Of a stretch of 64,000 nt of DNA, positions 1 to 9,629 are shown one piece after another (position 1 is the first letter of the stretch; each line of letters starts with the position of its first letter). Below the pieces are notes generated by a model that saw only the letters and a list, made by a program, of their open reading frames with translations, did not search any database and was not told the origin of the DNA. The position numbers were made by a program, and so were the translations under genes. This stretch comes from Atherix ibis (Eukaryota; Arthropoda; Insecta; Diptera; Athericidae), in assembly GCA_958298945.1 (NCBI GenBank), contig OY282610.1, forward strand, positions 51,095,667 to 51,159,666. The letters are read 5' to 3'.

Positions 1-632
1 AATGATACCATAAAAACAATTCTAAAAACCTTAATTTTTATACAAAAAAAAACGAATTTTAAGAAAGAAAACTATAAATTTTATGAATTTTTTCTCAAAA
101 TCACCAACAAAAATTTATCCAGAAAGGATATTCTCATTCCAATCGAGAAAATATGTATTGGAGAAGCTTTGCCTGAAAGTACGCAATGACACCATAAAAA
201 CAATTCTAAAAACCTTAATTTGTATACAAAAAAAAACGAATTTTAGGAAAGAAAACTATAAATTTTATGAATTTTTTCTCAAAATCACCAACAAAAATTT
301 ATCCAGAAAGGATATTCTCATTCCAATCGAGAAAATATGCATTGGAGAAGCTTTGCCTAAAAGTACGCAATGACACCATAAAAACCGTTCTAAAAACCAT
401 AATTTTTATACAAAAAAAACGAATTTTAATAAAGAAAACAATTAATTTTATGATTTTTTTCTCAAAATCACCAACAAAAATTTATCCAGAAATGATATTC
501 TCATTCCAATCGAGAAAATATGTATTGAAGAAGCTTTGCCTGAAAGTACGCAATGACACCATAAAAACAATTCTAAAAACCTTAATTTTTATACAAAAAA
601 AATGAATTTTAAGAAAGAAAACCATAAATTTT

Positions 633-803
633 ATGAATTTTTTCTCAAAACCACCAACAAAAATTTATCCAGAAAGAATTTTCTCATTCCAATGAGAATA
701 ATATGAATTGGAGAAGCTTTGCCTGAAAGTGCACAATCATACCCCAAACAAACATCTCCAAAAAACCACCATTTTCATAGAGAAAAACAAATTTGAAGAG
801 AAA
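633..803 (+). repeat. Unit B, core-entry monomer variant (reference copy)
   Basis: B is a close relative of A that begins every fixed core. Diagnostic differences from A are AAAACCACC for AAAATCACC, AAAGAATTTTCTC for AAAGGATATTCTC, AATGAGAATAATATGAATTGG for AATCGAGAAAATATGTATTGG, and GTGCACAATCATACCCC for GTACGCAATGACACC. It keeps the AAGCTT site. Its dyad is perfect because the C that interrupts it in A is absent. After about base 120 it drifts from A, through CATCTCCAAAAAACCACC, and passes into C with no sharp edge, so the end given here is approximate. Confidence 0.85.
681..698. repeat. Perfect dyad in unit B
   Basis: TTCTCATTCCAATGAGAA is an 8 bp perfect inverted repeat with a CC centre, at the same monomer position as the A dyad. 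It is kept in most B copies; HORs 6, 30, 32 and 33 alter it (TTTTTTCATT). Confidence 0.85.
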
Positions 804-973
804 GTGGACTCAGTGTAATAATTGTTGCCTCCTATTTTTTGAGAAAACTGGGTGCCTGGTGTAAAAATTGGATTTTCGTGAATATTGTCACAAATTTTCG
901 AATTTTTGTGGTTTTTTGCATATCTTTAGGTGGTCAATTTATTTTGCTTTCAGTAAATAAAAAATTTAATTTT
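804..973 (+). repeat. Unit C, GC-richer linker or fossil monomer (reference copy)
   Basis: C is the only part of the HOR that does not align easily with A. It contains GAAAACTGGGTGCCTGGTG, the least AT-rich stretch of the core. B start to D start measures 341 bp, against 368 for two full monomers. Two landmarks suggest it is a heavily diverged monomer: a GCCTG motif like that of A, followed 36 bp later by ACAAATTTTCGA, which also occurs in E at the matching place. The stretch from there to the GGCAATTTT start of D resembles the second half of E with about 20 bp added. This homology is inference; an unrelated linker remains possible. C is among the best conserved segments between copies. Confidence 0.7.
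889..910. repeat. Imperfect 22 bp palindrome in unit C
   Basis: Centred on TTCGAA. The two 11 bp arms pair at 9 of 11 positions (outer CACAAA against TTTGTG). HORs 21 and 24 share AATTTACGAATTT here, and HOR 29 has TTTTCAAATTT, so it is not invariant. Confidence 0.75.
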
Positions 974-1151
974 AGGCAATTTTTTTTTAATAGTGCTCAC
1001 AAAAATTTATTCTGAAAGGATATTCCTTTTTCGATCAGGATAATATGGATCTAGAAGGCTATGTTAAAGTGTATGTAATGAAACCATGAAACAAATTGCC
1101 ATTTTTATCCAAAAAAGCAAACTTTATTTTTAAAAAAATACAGCGAACTTT
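974..1151 (+). repeat. Unit D, diverged monomer (reference copy)
   Basis: D aligns with A end to end: AGGCAATTTTTTTTTAATAG with the A start, CTCACAAAAATTTATTCTGAAAGGATATTC with the same region of A, then GATCAGGATAATATGGATCTAGAAGGC and GTATGTAATGAAACCATGAAACAAATTG. It lacks AAGCTT and instead carries one XbaI-type TCTAGA (1050-1055), once per HOR. The T-run after GGCAA is 9 in most HORs and 8 in those starting at 17356, 24722, 55675, 58736, 60171, 61973 and 63227, which makes it a subfamily marker. Confidence 0.9.
1015..1029. repeat. Dyad in unit D
   Basis: AAAGGATATTCCTTT: arms AAAGGA and TCCTTT around TAT, at bases 42-56 of D. It is reduced in HORs 3 and 6 (AAAAGATATTCC) and HOR 31 (one base lost). 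Confidence 0.85.
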
Positions 1152-1174
1152 AGGTATTTTTTTTTAAAACGCCT

Positions 1175-1188
1175 GGAAAAAATTTTCC
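1175..1188. repeat. Dyad in unit E (GGAAAA/TTTTCC)
   Basis: GGAAAAAATTTTCC: 6 bp arms with an AA centre. HORs 1, 20 and 24 carry single changes in it. Confidence 0.8.
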
Positions 1189-1193
1189 TGTAA

Positions 1194-1208
1194 GGACTTT
1201 TTTAGTCC
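1194..1208. repeat. Short hairpin in unit E (GGACT/AGTCC)
   Basis: GGACTTTTTTAGTCC: 5 bp arms with a T-rich 5-base loop, at bases 43-57 of E, the same window as the A, B and D dyads. HORs 7 and 8 break it (AATCC). Confidence 0.8.
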
Positions 1209-1239
1209 GATCAGGATAATAAGAATAATTATAAGTTTC

Positions 1240-1255
1240 ACATATGTATGCGCAT
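1240..1255. repeat. Two abutting 8 bp palindromes in unit E
   Basis: ACATATGT (1240-1247) is followed without a gap by ATGCGCAT (1248-1255); each is a perfect palindrome. HORs 10, 15, 22, 24, 37 and 38 alter one or the other. Confidence 0.85.
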
Positions 1256-1272
1256 TAACATCATTAAACAAA

Positions 1273-1282
1273 TTTTCGAAAA
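1273..1282. repeat. Palindrome TTTTCGAAAA in unit E
   Basis: A perfect 10 bp palindrome in E. The same core ACAAATTTTCGA occurs in C, which supports a distant relation between the two units. Confidence 0.8.
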
Positions 1283-1334
1283 AATTTCCTTTTTCATAGA
1301 AAAATAGAAATTTAAAAAAAAATTTAATGATCTT

Positions 1335-1519
1335 TTGGCAAATTTTTCTCAAAACTCCCACCGAAATTTATCGTGACATGTCATTTTCCTTCCAATCATT
1401 ATATTAAGGGTCATAGAAGGTTTGCCTGAAAGTGTGCAATGACACCACAAAATAAATTCTAAAAAACCTTAATTTTTATACAAAAAAAACGAATTTTAAT
1501 AAAGAAAACAATTAATTTT
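1335..1519 (+). repeat. Unit F, monomer intermediate between A and the old classes (reference copy)
   Basis: F starts TGGCAAATTTTTCTCAAAACTCCCACCGAAATTTATCG, aligned with the A start, and passes through CCTTCCAATCATTATATTAAG. From GAAGGTTTGCCTGAAAGTGTGCAATGACACCAC to its end it is very close to A. Its tail TTTTAATAAAGAAAACAATTAATTTT leads straight into the first A of the next HOR. The same tail is also found inside many A blocks. The A-like second half against a diverged first half makes F look like a recombinant or partly converted monomer. Confidence 0.9.
1374..1383. repeat. Palindrome TGACATGTCA in unit F
   Basis: A perfect 10 bp palindrome at bases 40-49 of F, in the same monomer window as the other dyads. 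HORs 6, 7 and 8 carry TAACATGTCA instead. Confidence 0.85.
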
Positions 1520-1703
1520 ATGAATTTTTTCTCAAAATCACCAACAAAAATTTATCCAGAAAGGATATTCTCATTCCAATCGAGAAAATATGTATTGGAG
1601 AAGCTTTGCCTGAAAGTACGCAATGACACCATAAAAACAATTCTAAAAACCTTAATTTGTATACAAAAAAAAACGAATTTTAAGAAAGAAAACTATAAAT
1701 TTT
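1520..1703 (+). repeat. Unit A, canonical 184 bp monomer (reference copy)
   Basis: This is a representative A monomer, taken from ATGAATTTTTTCTCAAAATC to the base before the next such motif. It holds 48 G+C of 184. It carries a HindIII-type AAGCTT in GAGAAGCTTTGCC, a dyad at bases 49-67, and runs of A or T near bases 114, 126, 146, 157 and 166, roughly one helical turn apart, which would favour curvature. Copies differ mainly at four places: ATGTATT or ATGCATT, AACAATTCT or AACCGTTCT, the length of the A-run near base 150, and the tail. The tail reads AAGAAAGAAAACTATAAA, AGGAAAGAAAACTATAAA, AAGAAAGAAAACCATAAA or the F-like AATAAAGAAAACAATTAA. Variants depend on position: the A nearest B often reads AAATGATATTC instead of AAAGGATATTC. 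Confidence 0.95.
1568..1586. repeat. Dyad in unit A (bases 49-67 of the monomer)
   Basis: TTCTCATTCCAATCGAGAA: arms TTCTC and GAGAA, inner arms ATT and AAT around CC, with one unpaired C. It is present in most A monomers. The right-end subfamily changes it to TTCTCATTTCAATCAAGAA, which loses one outer pair. Confidence 0.8.
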
Positions 1704-2070
1704 ATGAATTTTTTCTCAAAATCACCAACAAAAATTTATCCAGAAAGGATATTCTCATTCCAATCGAGAAAATATGTATTGGAGAAGCTTTGCCTGAAAG
1801 TACGCAATGACACCATAAAAACAATTCTAAAAACCTTAATTTGTATACAAAAAAAAACGAATTTTAGGAAAGAAAACTATAAATTTTATGAATTTTTTCT
1901 CAAAATCACCAACAAAAATTTATCCAGAAAGGATATTCTCATTCCAATCGAGAAAATATGCATTGGAGAAGCTTTGCCTAAAAGTACGCAATGACACCAT
2001 AAAAACCGTTCTAAAAACCTTAATTTTTATACAAAAAACACGAATTTTAAGAAAGAAAACCATAAATTTT

Positions 2071-2175
2071 ATGAATTTTTTCTCAAAATCACCAACAAAA
2101 ATTTATCCAGAAATAATATTCTCATTCCAATCGAGAAAATATGCATTGGAGAAGCTTTGCCTGAAAGTGCACAAT
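2071..2175. other. Chimeric A/B monomer junction
   Basis: The monomer at 2071 is A-type up to GCATTGGAGAAGC and B-type from GTGCACAATC. The switch lies in the shared GAGAAGCTTTGCCTGAAAGT (about 2149-2168). This is a direct trace of crossover or conversion between the last A and B. Confidence 0.85.
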
Positions 2176-2957
2176 CATACCCCAAACAAACATCTCCAAA
2201 AAACCACCATTTTCATAGAGAAAAACAAATTTTAAGAGAAAGTGGACTCAGTGTAATAATTGTTGCCTCCTATTTTTTGAGAAAACTGGGTGCCTGGTGT
2301 ATAAATTGGATTTTCGTGAATATTGTCACAAATTTTCGAATTTTTGTGGTTTTTTGCATATCTTTAAGTGGTCAATTTATTTTGCTTTCAGTAAATAAAA
2401 AATTTAATTTTAGGCAATTTTTTTTTAATAGTGCTCACAAAAATTTATTCTGAAAGGATATTCCTTTTTCGATCAGGATAATATGGATCTAGAAGGCTGT
2501 GTTAAAGTATATGTAATGAAACCATGAAACAAATTGCCATTTTTATCCAAAAAAGCAAACTTTATTTTTAAAAAAATACAGCGAACTTTAGGTATTTTTT
2601 TTTAAAACGCCTGGAAAATATTTTCCTGTAAGGACTTTTTTAGTCCGATCAGGATAATAAGAATAATTATTAGTTTCACATATGTATGCGCATTAACATC
2701 ATTAAACAAATTTTCGAAAAAATTTCCTTTTTCATAGAAAAATAGAAATTTAAAAAAAAATTTAATGATCTTTTGGCAAAGTTTTCTCAAAACTCCCCCC
2801 GAAATTTATCGTGACATGTCATTTTCCTTCCAATCATTATATTAAGAGTCATAGAAGGTTTGCCTGAAAATGTGCAATGACACCACAAAATAAATTCTAA
2901 AAAACCTTAATTTTTATACAAAAAAAACGAATTTTAATAAAGAAAACAATTAATTTT

Positions 2958-4762
2958 ATGAATTTTTTCTCAAAATCACCAACAAAAATTTATCCAAAAA
3001 GGATATTCTCATTCCAATCGAGAAAATATGTATTGGAGCAGCTTTGCCTGAAAGAACGCAATGACACCATAAAAACAATTCTAAAAACCTTAATTTGTAT
3101 ACAAAAAAAAACGAATTTTAAGAAAGAAAACTATAAATTTTATGAATTTTTTCTCAAAATCACCAACAAAAATTTATCCAAAAAGGATATTCTCATTCCA
3201 ATCGAGAAAATATGTATTGGAGAAGCTTTACCTGAAAGTACGCAATGACACCATAAAAACAATTCTAAAAACCTTAATTTGTATACAAAAAAAAAACGAA
3301 TTTTAGTAAAGAAAACTATAAATTTTATGAATTTTTTCTCAAAATCACCAACAAAAATTTATCCAGAAAGGATATTCTCATTTCAATCGAGAAAATATGC
3401 ATTGGAGAAGCTTTGCCTAAAAGTACGCAATGACACCATAAAAACCGTTCTAAAAACCTTAATTTTTATACAAAAAAAACGAATTTTAATAAAGAAAACA
3501 ATTAATTTTATGAATTTTTTCTCAAAATCACCAACAAAAATTTATCCAGAAAGGATATTCTCATTCCAATCGAGAAAATATGCATTGGAGAAGCTTTGCC
3601 TAAAAGTACGCAATGACACCGTAAAAACCGTTCTAAAAACCTTAATTTTTATACAAAAAAAACGAATTTTAAGAAAGAAAACCATAAATTTTATGAATTT
3701 TTTCTCAAAATCACCAACAAAAATTTATCCAGAAATGTTATTCTCATTCCAATCGAGAAAATATGCATTGGAGAAACTTTGCCTGAAAGTACGCAATGAC
3801 ACCATAAAAACAATTCTAAAAACCTTAATTTTTATACAAAAAAAATGAATTTTAAGAAAGAAAACCATAAATTTTATGAATTTTTTCTCAAAACCACCAA
3901 CAAAAATTTATCCAGAAAGAATTTTCTCATTCCAATGAGAATAATATGAATTGGAGAAGCTTTGCCTGAAAGTGCACAATCATACCCCAAACAAACATCT
4001 CCAAAAAACCACCATTTTCATAGAGAAAAACAAATTTTAAGAGAAAGTGGACTCAGTGTAATAATTGTTGCCTCCTATTTTTTGAGAAAACTGGGTGCCT
4101 GGTGTAAAAATTGGATTTTCGTGAATATTGTCACAAATTTTCGAATTTTTGTGGTTTTTTGCATATCTTTAGGTGGTCAATTTATTTTGCTTTCAGTAAA
4201 TAAAAAATTTAATTTTAGGCAATTTTTGTTTAATAGTGCTCACAAAAATTTATTCTGAAAGGATATTCCTTTTTCGATCAGGATAATATGGATCTAGAAG
4301 GCTATGTTAAAGTGTATGTAATGAAACCATGAAACAAATTGCCATTTTTATCCAAAAAAGCAAACTTTATTTTTAAAAAAATACAGCGAACTTTAGGTAT
4401 TTTTTTTTAAAACGCCTGGAAAAAATTTTCCTGTAAGGACTTTTTTAGTCCGATCAGGATAATAAGAATAATTATTAGTTTCACATATGTATGCGCATTA
4501 ACATCATTAAACAAATTTTCGAAAAAATTTCCTTTTTCATAGAAAAATAGAAATTTAAAAAAAAATTTAATGATCTTTTGGCAAATTTTTCTCAAAACTC
4601 CCACCGAAATTTATCGTGACATGTCATTTTCCTTCCAATCATTATATTAAGAGTCATAGAAGGTTTGCCTGAAAGTGTGCAATGACACCACAAAATAAAT
4701 TCTAAAAAACCTTAATTTTTATACAAAAAAAACGAATTTTAATAAAGAAAACAATTAATTTT
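2958..4762. repeat. HOR 2, k = 5
   Basis: A monomers start near 2958, 3142, 3326, 3510 and 3693. The first two share TATCCAAAAAGG in place of TATCCAGAAAGG, so one was probably copied from the other. An F-type tail (about 3487-3507) lies inside the A block. The last A reads AAATGTTATTC. D has a G in its T-run. Confidence 0.94.
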
Positions 4763-6383
4763 ATGAATTTTTTCTCAAAATCACCAACAAAAATTTATCC
4801 AGAAAGGATATTCTCATTCCAATTGAGAAAATATGTATTGGAGAAGCTTTGCCTGAAAGTACGCAATGACACCATAAAAACAATTATAAAAACCTTAATT
4901 TGTATACAAAAAAAAAGAATTTTAAGAAAGAAAACTATAAATTTTATGAATTTTTTCTCAAAATCACCAACAAAAATTTATCCAGAAAGGATATTCTCAT
5001 TCCAATCGAGAAAATATGTATTGGAGAAGCTTTGCCTGAAAGTACGCAATGACACCATAAAAACAATTCTAAAAACCTTAATTTGTATACAAAAAAAAAC
5101 GAATTTTAGGAAAGAAAACTATAAATTTTATGAATTTTTTCTCAAAATCACCAAAAAAAATTTATCCAGAAAGGATATTCTCATTCCAATCGAGAAAATA
5201 TGCATTGGAGAAGCTTTGCCTAAAAGTACGCAATGACACCATAAAAACCGTTCTAAAAACCTTAATTTTTATACAAAAAAAAACGAATTTTAAGAAAGAA
5301 AACCATAAATTTTATGAATTTTTTCTCAAAATCACCAACAAAAATTTATCCAGAAATGATATTCTCATTCCAATCGAGAAAATATGCATTGAAGAAGCTT
5401 TGCCTGAAAGTACGCAATGACACCATAAAAACAATTCTAAAAACCTTAATTTTTATACAAAAAAAATGAATTTTAAGAAAGAAAACCATAAATTTTATGA
5501 ATTTTTTCTCAAAACCACCAACAAAAATTTATCCAGAAAGAATTTTCTCATTCCAATGAGAATAATATGAATTGGAGAAGCTTTGCCTGAAAGTGCACAA
5601 TCATACCCCAAACAAACATCTCCAAAAAACCACCATTTTCATAGAGAAAAACAAATTTTAAGAGAAAGTGGACTCAGTGTAATAATTGTTGCCTCCTATT
5701 TTTTGAGAAAACTGGGTGCCTGGTGTAAAAATTGGATTTTCGTGAATATTGTCACAAATTTTCGAATTTTTGTGGTTTTTTGCATATCTTTAGGTGGTCA
5801 ATTTATTTTGCTTTCAGTAAATAAAAAATTTAATTTTAGGCAATTTTTTTTTAATAGTGCTCACAAAAATTTATTCTGAAAAGATATTCCTTTTTCGATC
5901 AGGATAATATGGATCTAGAAGGCTATGTTAAAGTGTATGTAATGAAACCAAGAAACAAATTGCCATTTTTATCCAAAAAAGCAAACTTTATTTTTAAAAA
6001 AATACAGCGAACTTTAGGTATTTTTTTTTAAAACGCCTGGAAAAAATTTTCCTGTAAGGACTTTTTTAGTCCGATCAGGATAATAAGAATAATTTTTAGT
6101 TTCACATATGTATGCGCATTAACATCATTAAACAAATTTTCGAAAAAATTTCCTTTTTCATAGAAAAATAGAAATTTAAAAAAAAATTTAATGATCTTTT
6201 GGCAAATTTTTCTCAAAACTCCCACCGAAATTTATCGTGACATGTCATTTTCCTTCCAATCATTATATTAAGAGTCATAGAAGGTTTGCCTGAAAGTGTG
6301 CAATGACACCACAAAATAAATTCTAAAAAACCTTAATTTTTATACAAAAAAAACGAATTTTAATAAAGAAAACAATTAATTTT
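4763..6383. repeat. HOR 3, k = 4
   Basis: A monomers start near 4763, 4946, 5130 and 5314. Private changes are AATTGAGAAAAT in the first A, loss of the CG in its tail, and CCAAAAAAAATTT in the third. D has GAAAAGATATTCC, which weakens its dyad, and ACCAAGAAAC. E has AATTTTTAGTTTC. Confidence 0.94.
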
Positions 6384-8006
6384 ATGAATTTTTTCTCAAA
6401 ATCACCAACAAAAATTTATCCAGAAAGGATATTCTCATTCCAATCGAGAAAATATGTATTGGAGAAGCTTTGCCTGAAAGTACGCAATGACACCATAAAA
6501 ACAATTCTAAAAACCTTAATTTGTATACAAAAAAAAACGAATTTTAGGAAAGAAAACTATAAATTTTATGAATTTTTTCTCAAAATCACCAACAAAAATT
6601 TATCCAGAAAGGATATTCTCATTCCAATCGAGAAAATATGCATTGGAGAAGCTTTGCCTAAAAGTACGCAATGACACCATAAAAACCGTTCTAAAAACCT
6701 TAATTTTTATACAAAAAAAAACGAATTTTAATAAAGAAAACAATTAATTTTATGAATTTTTTCTCAAAATCACCAACAAAAATTTATCCAGAAATGATAT
6801 TCTCATTCCAATCGAGAAAATATGCATTGGAGAAGCTCTGCCTAAAAGTACGCAATGACACCATAAAAACCGTTCTAAAAACCTTAATTTTTAAACAAAA
6901 AAAACGAATTTAATAAAGAAAGAAAACCATAAATTTTATGAATTTTTTCTCAAAATCACCAACAAAATTTATCCAGAAATGATATTCTCATTCCAATCGA
7001 GAAAATATGCATTAGAGAAGCTTTGCCTGAAAGTACGCAATGACACCATAAAAACAATTCTAAAAACCTTAATTTTTATACAAAAAAAATGAATTTTAAG
7101 AAAGAAAACAATAAATTTTATGAATTTTTTCTCAAAACCACCAACAAAAATTTATCCAGAAAGAATTTTCTCATTCCAATGAGAATAATATGAATTGGAG
7201 AAGCTTTGCCTGAAAGTGCACAATCATACCCCAAATAAAACATCTCCAAAAAACCACCATTTTCATAGAGAAAAACCAATTTTAAGAGGAAAGTGGACTC
7301 AGTGTAATAATTGTTGCCTCCTATTTTTTGAGAAAACTGGGTGCCTGGTGTAAAAATTGGATTTTCGTGAATATTGTCACAAATTTTCGAATTTTTGTGG
7401 TTTTTTGCATATCTTTAGGTGGTCAATTTATTTTGCTTTCAGTAAATAAAAAATTTAATTTTAGGCAATTTTTTTTTAATAGTGCTCACAAAAATTTATT
7501 CTGAAAGGATATTCCTTTTTCGATCAGGATAATATGGATCTAGAAGGCTATGTTAAAGTGTATGTAATGAAACCATGAAACAAATTGCCATTTTTATCCA
7601 AAAAAGCAAACTTTATTTTAAAAAAATACAGCGAACTTTAGGTATTTTTTTTTAAAACGCCTGGAAAAAATTTTCCTGTAAGGACTTTTTTAGTCCGATT
7701 AGGATAATAAGAATAATTATTAGTTTCACATATGTATGCGCATTAACATCATTAAACAAATTTTCGAAAAAATTTCCTTTTTCATAGAAAAACAGAAATT
7801 TAAAAAAAAATTTAATGATCTTTTGGCAAATTTTTCTCAAAACTCCCACCGAAATTTATCGTGACATGTCATTTTCCTTCCAATCATTATATTAAGAGTC
7901 ATAGAAGGTTTGCCTGAAAGTGTGCAATGACACCACAAAATAAATTCTAAAAAACCTTATTTTTTATACAAAAAAAACGAATTTTAATAAAGAAAACATT
8001 AATTTT
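6384..8006. repeat. HOR 4, k = 4, several lesions
   Basis: A monomers start near 6384, 6568, 6752 and 6936. The third A ends in an odd fused tail at about 6908-6935 (AATAAAGAAAGAAAACCATAAA) that joins the F-type tail to the A/B-type tail. The fourth has a one-base loss (ACAAAATTTATCC). The B-C region has two one-base insertions (CCAAATAAAACATC; AAGAGGAAAGTGG), which shift the frame kept in most copies. Confidence 0.93.
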
Positions 8007-9629
8007 ATGAATTTTTTCTCAAAATCACCAACAAAAATTTATCCAGAAAGGATATTCTCATTCCAATCGAGAAAATATGTATTGGAGAAGCTTTGCCTGA
8101 AACTACGCAATGACACCATAAAAACAATTCTAAAAACCTTAATTTGTATACAAAAAAAAACGAATTTTAAGAAAGAAAACTATAAATTTTATGAATTTTT
8201 TCTCAAAATCACCAACAAAAAATTTATCCAGAAAGGATATTCTCATTCCAATCGAGAAAATATGTATTGGAGGAAGCTTTGGCTGAAAGTACGCAATGAC
8301 ACCATAAAAACAATTCTAAAAACCTTAATTTGTATACAAAAAAAAACGAATTTTAGGAAAGAAAACTATAAATTTTATGAATTTTTTCTCAAAATCACCA
8401 ACAAAAATTTATCCAGAAAGGATATTCTCATTCCAATCGAGAAAATATGTATTGGAGAAGCTTTGCCTAAAAGTACGCAATGACACCATAAAAACCGTTC
8501 TAAAAACCTTAATTTTTATACAAAAAAAACGAATTTTAAGAAAGAAAACAATAAATTTTATGAATTTTTTCTCAAAATCACCAACAAAAATTTATCCAGA
8601 AAGGATATTCTCATTCCAATCGAGAAAATATGCATTGGAGAAGCTTTGCCTGCAAGTACGCAATGACACCATAAAAACGTTTCTAAAAACCTTAATTATT
8701 ATACAAAAAAAACGAATTTTAAGAAAGAAAACCATAAATTTTATGAATTTTTTCTCAAAATCACCAACAAAAATTTATCCAGAAAGAATTTTCTCATTCC
8801 AATGAGATTAATATGAATTGGAGAAGCTTTGCCTGAAAGTGCACAATCATACCCCAAACAAACATCTCCAAAAAACCACCATTTTCATAGAGAAAAACCA
8901 ATTTTAAGAGAAAGTGGACTCAGTGTAATAATTGTTGCCTCCTATTTTTTGAGAAAACTGGGTGCCTGGTGTAAAAATTGGATTTTCGTGAATATTGTCA
9001 CAAATTTTCGAATTTTTGTGGTTTTTTGCATATCTTTAGGTGGTCAATTTATTTTGCTTTCAGTAAATAAAAACTTTAATTTTAGGCAATTTTTTTTTAA
9101 TAGTGCTCACAAAAATTTATTCTGAAAGGATATTCCTTTTTCGATCAGGATAATATGGATCTAGAAGGCTATGTTAAAGTGTATGTAATGAAACCGTGAA
9201 ACAAATTGCCATTTTTATCCAAAAAAGCAAACTTTATTTTTAAAAAAATACAGCGAACTTTAGGTATTTTTTTTTAAAACGCCTGGAAAAAATTTTCCTG
9301 TAAGGACTTTTTTAGTCCGATCAGGATAATAAGAATAATTATTAGTTTCACATATGTATGCGCATTAACATCATTAAACAAATTTTCGAAAAAATTTCCT
9401 TTTTCATAGAAAAATAGAAATTTAAAAAAAAATTTAATGATCTTTTGGCAAATTTTTCTCAAAACTCCCTCCGAAATTTATCGTGACATGTCATTTTCCT
9501 TCCAATCATTATATTAAGAGTCATAGAAGGTTTGCCTAAAAGTGTGCAATGACACCACAAAATAAATTCTAAAAAACCTTAATTTTTATACAAAAAAAAC
9601 GAATTTTAATAAAGAAAACAATTAATTTT
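8007..9629. repeat. HOR 5, k = 4, B with A-type left end
   Basis: A monomers start near 8007, 8191, 8377 and 8560. The second A has two one-base insertions (CAAAAAATTTATCC and GGAGGAAGC). B (8743) begins with the A-type AAAATCACC after an A-type tail with ACGAATTTT, then becomes B-type at AAAGAATTTTC: a crossover scar. F has CTCCCTCCG. Confidence 0.93.
8725..8790. other. A/B junction at the left end of B
   Basis: Tail ACGAATTTTAAG and AAAATCACC are A-type; AAAGAATTTTCTC onward is B-type. The switch lies within CACCAACAAAAATTTATCC. Confidence 0.75.

Larger units (their letters stand above)
1152..1334 (+). repeat. Unit E, diverged palindrome-rich monomer (reference copy)
   Basis: E is a third, older monomer class. 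Its frame matches A and D: AGGTATTTTTTTTTAAAACG, then CCTGTAAGGAC, then GATCAGGATAATAAG, which is shared with D. It is the most AT-rich unit and carries at least five short perfect dyads, listed separately. Most copies are nearly identical. Variants useful for tracing duplications are GCGTATT for GCGCATT, a 4 bp GTAT insertion, AATCCG for AGTCCG, and AAATTAAAAA for AAATTTAAAA. Confidence 0.9.
1..1519. repeat. HOR 0, partial at left edge, k at least 3
   Basis: It holds an 82 bp monomer tail, complete A monomers at 83, 267 and 450, then B (633) to F. The third A follows an F-type tail (about 427-449). In the B-C region the normal AAATTTTAAGAG reads AAATTTGAAGAG (G at 795), which closes the reading frame found in most other copies. 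E has ATTATAAGTTTC where others have ATTATTAGTTTC. Confidence 0.93.
1520..2957. repeat. HOR 1, k = 3
   Basis: A monomers start at 1520, 1704 and 1888; B starts at 2071. This B is a chimera: its first half is A-type (AAATAATATTCTC, CGAGAAAATATGCATTGG) and it switches to B-type after GCTTTGCCTGAAAGT. Private changes include GGCTGTG in D, AATATTTTCC in E, and GCAAAGTTTTC and CCCCCCGAAA in F. Confidence 0.94.

Noticed and set aside
930..976. Possible splice acceptor-like tracts (TTTTGCTTTCAG, TTTAATTTTAG) in C
   Set aside because: Such strings are common in T-rich DNA. There is no credible exon beside them.
889..1060. CENP-B box-like motif near TTCG in C, D and E
   Set aside because: The canonical pattern needs TTCG followed at fixed spacing by A and CGGG. 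None of the TTCG sites (ATTTTCGTGAAT, TTTTCGAATT, TTTTTCGATCAGG, TTTTCGAAAA) has the CGGG half.
1164..1361. A 65-codon minus-strand frame recurring in E and F
   Set aside because: Same reasoning: AT-rich satellite sequence, hydrophobic low-complexity product, no conserved start context, and substitutions and indels that are not biased toward silent sites.
2157..2453. A 98-codon open frame starting at TTG, repeated in most HORs across B, C and D
   Set aside because: It exists because the repeat is homogenised. It is closed by different lesions in different copies (stop near 795, one-base insertions near 7237 and 31403, a one-base loss near 40021, TGA near 62513 and 63767), and its end changes with the T-run length in D. 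It has no ATG, no recognisable domain, and no codon-like pattern of change.
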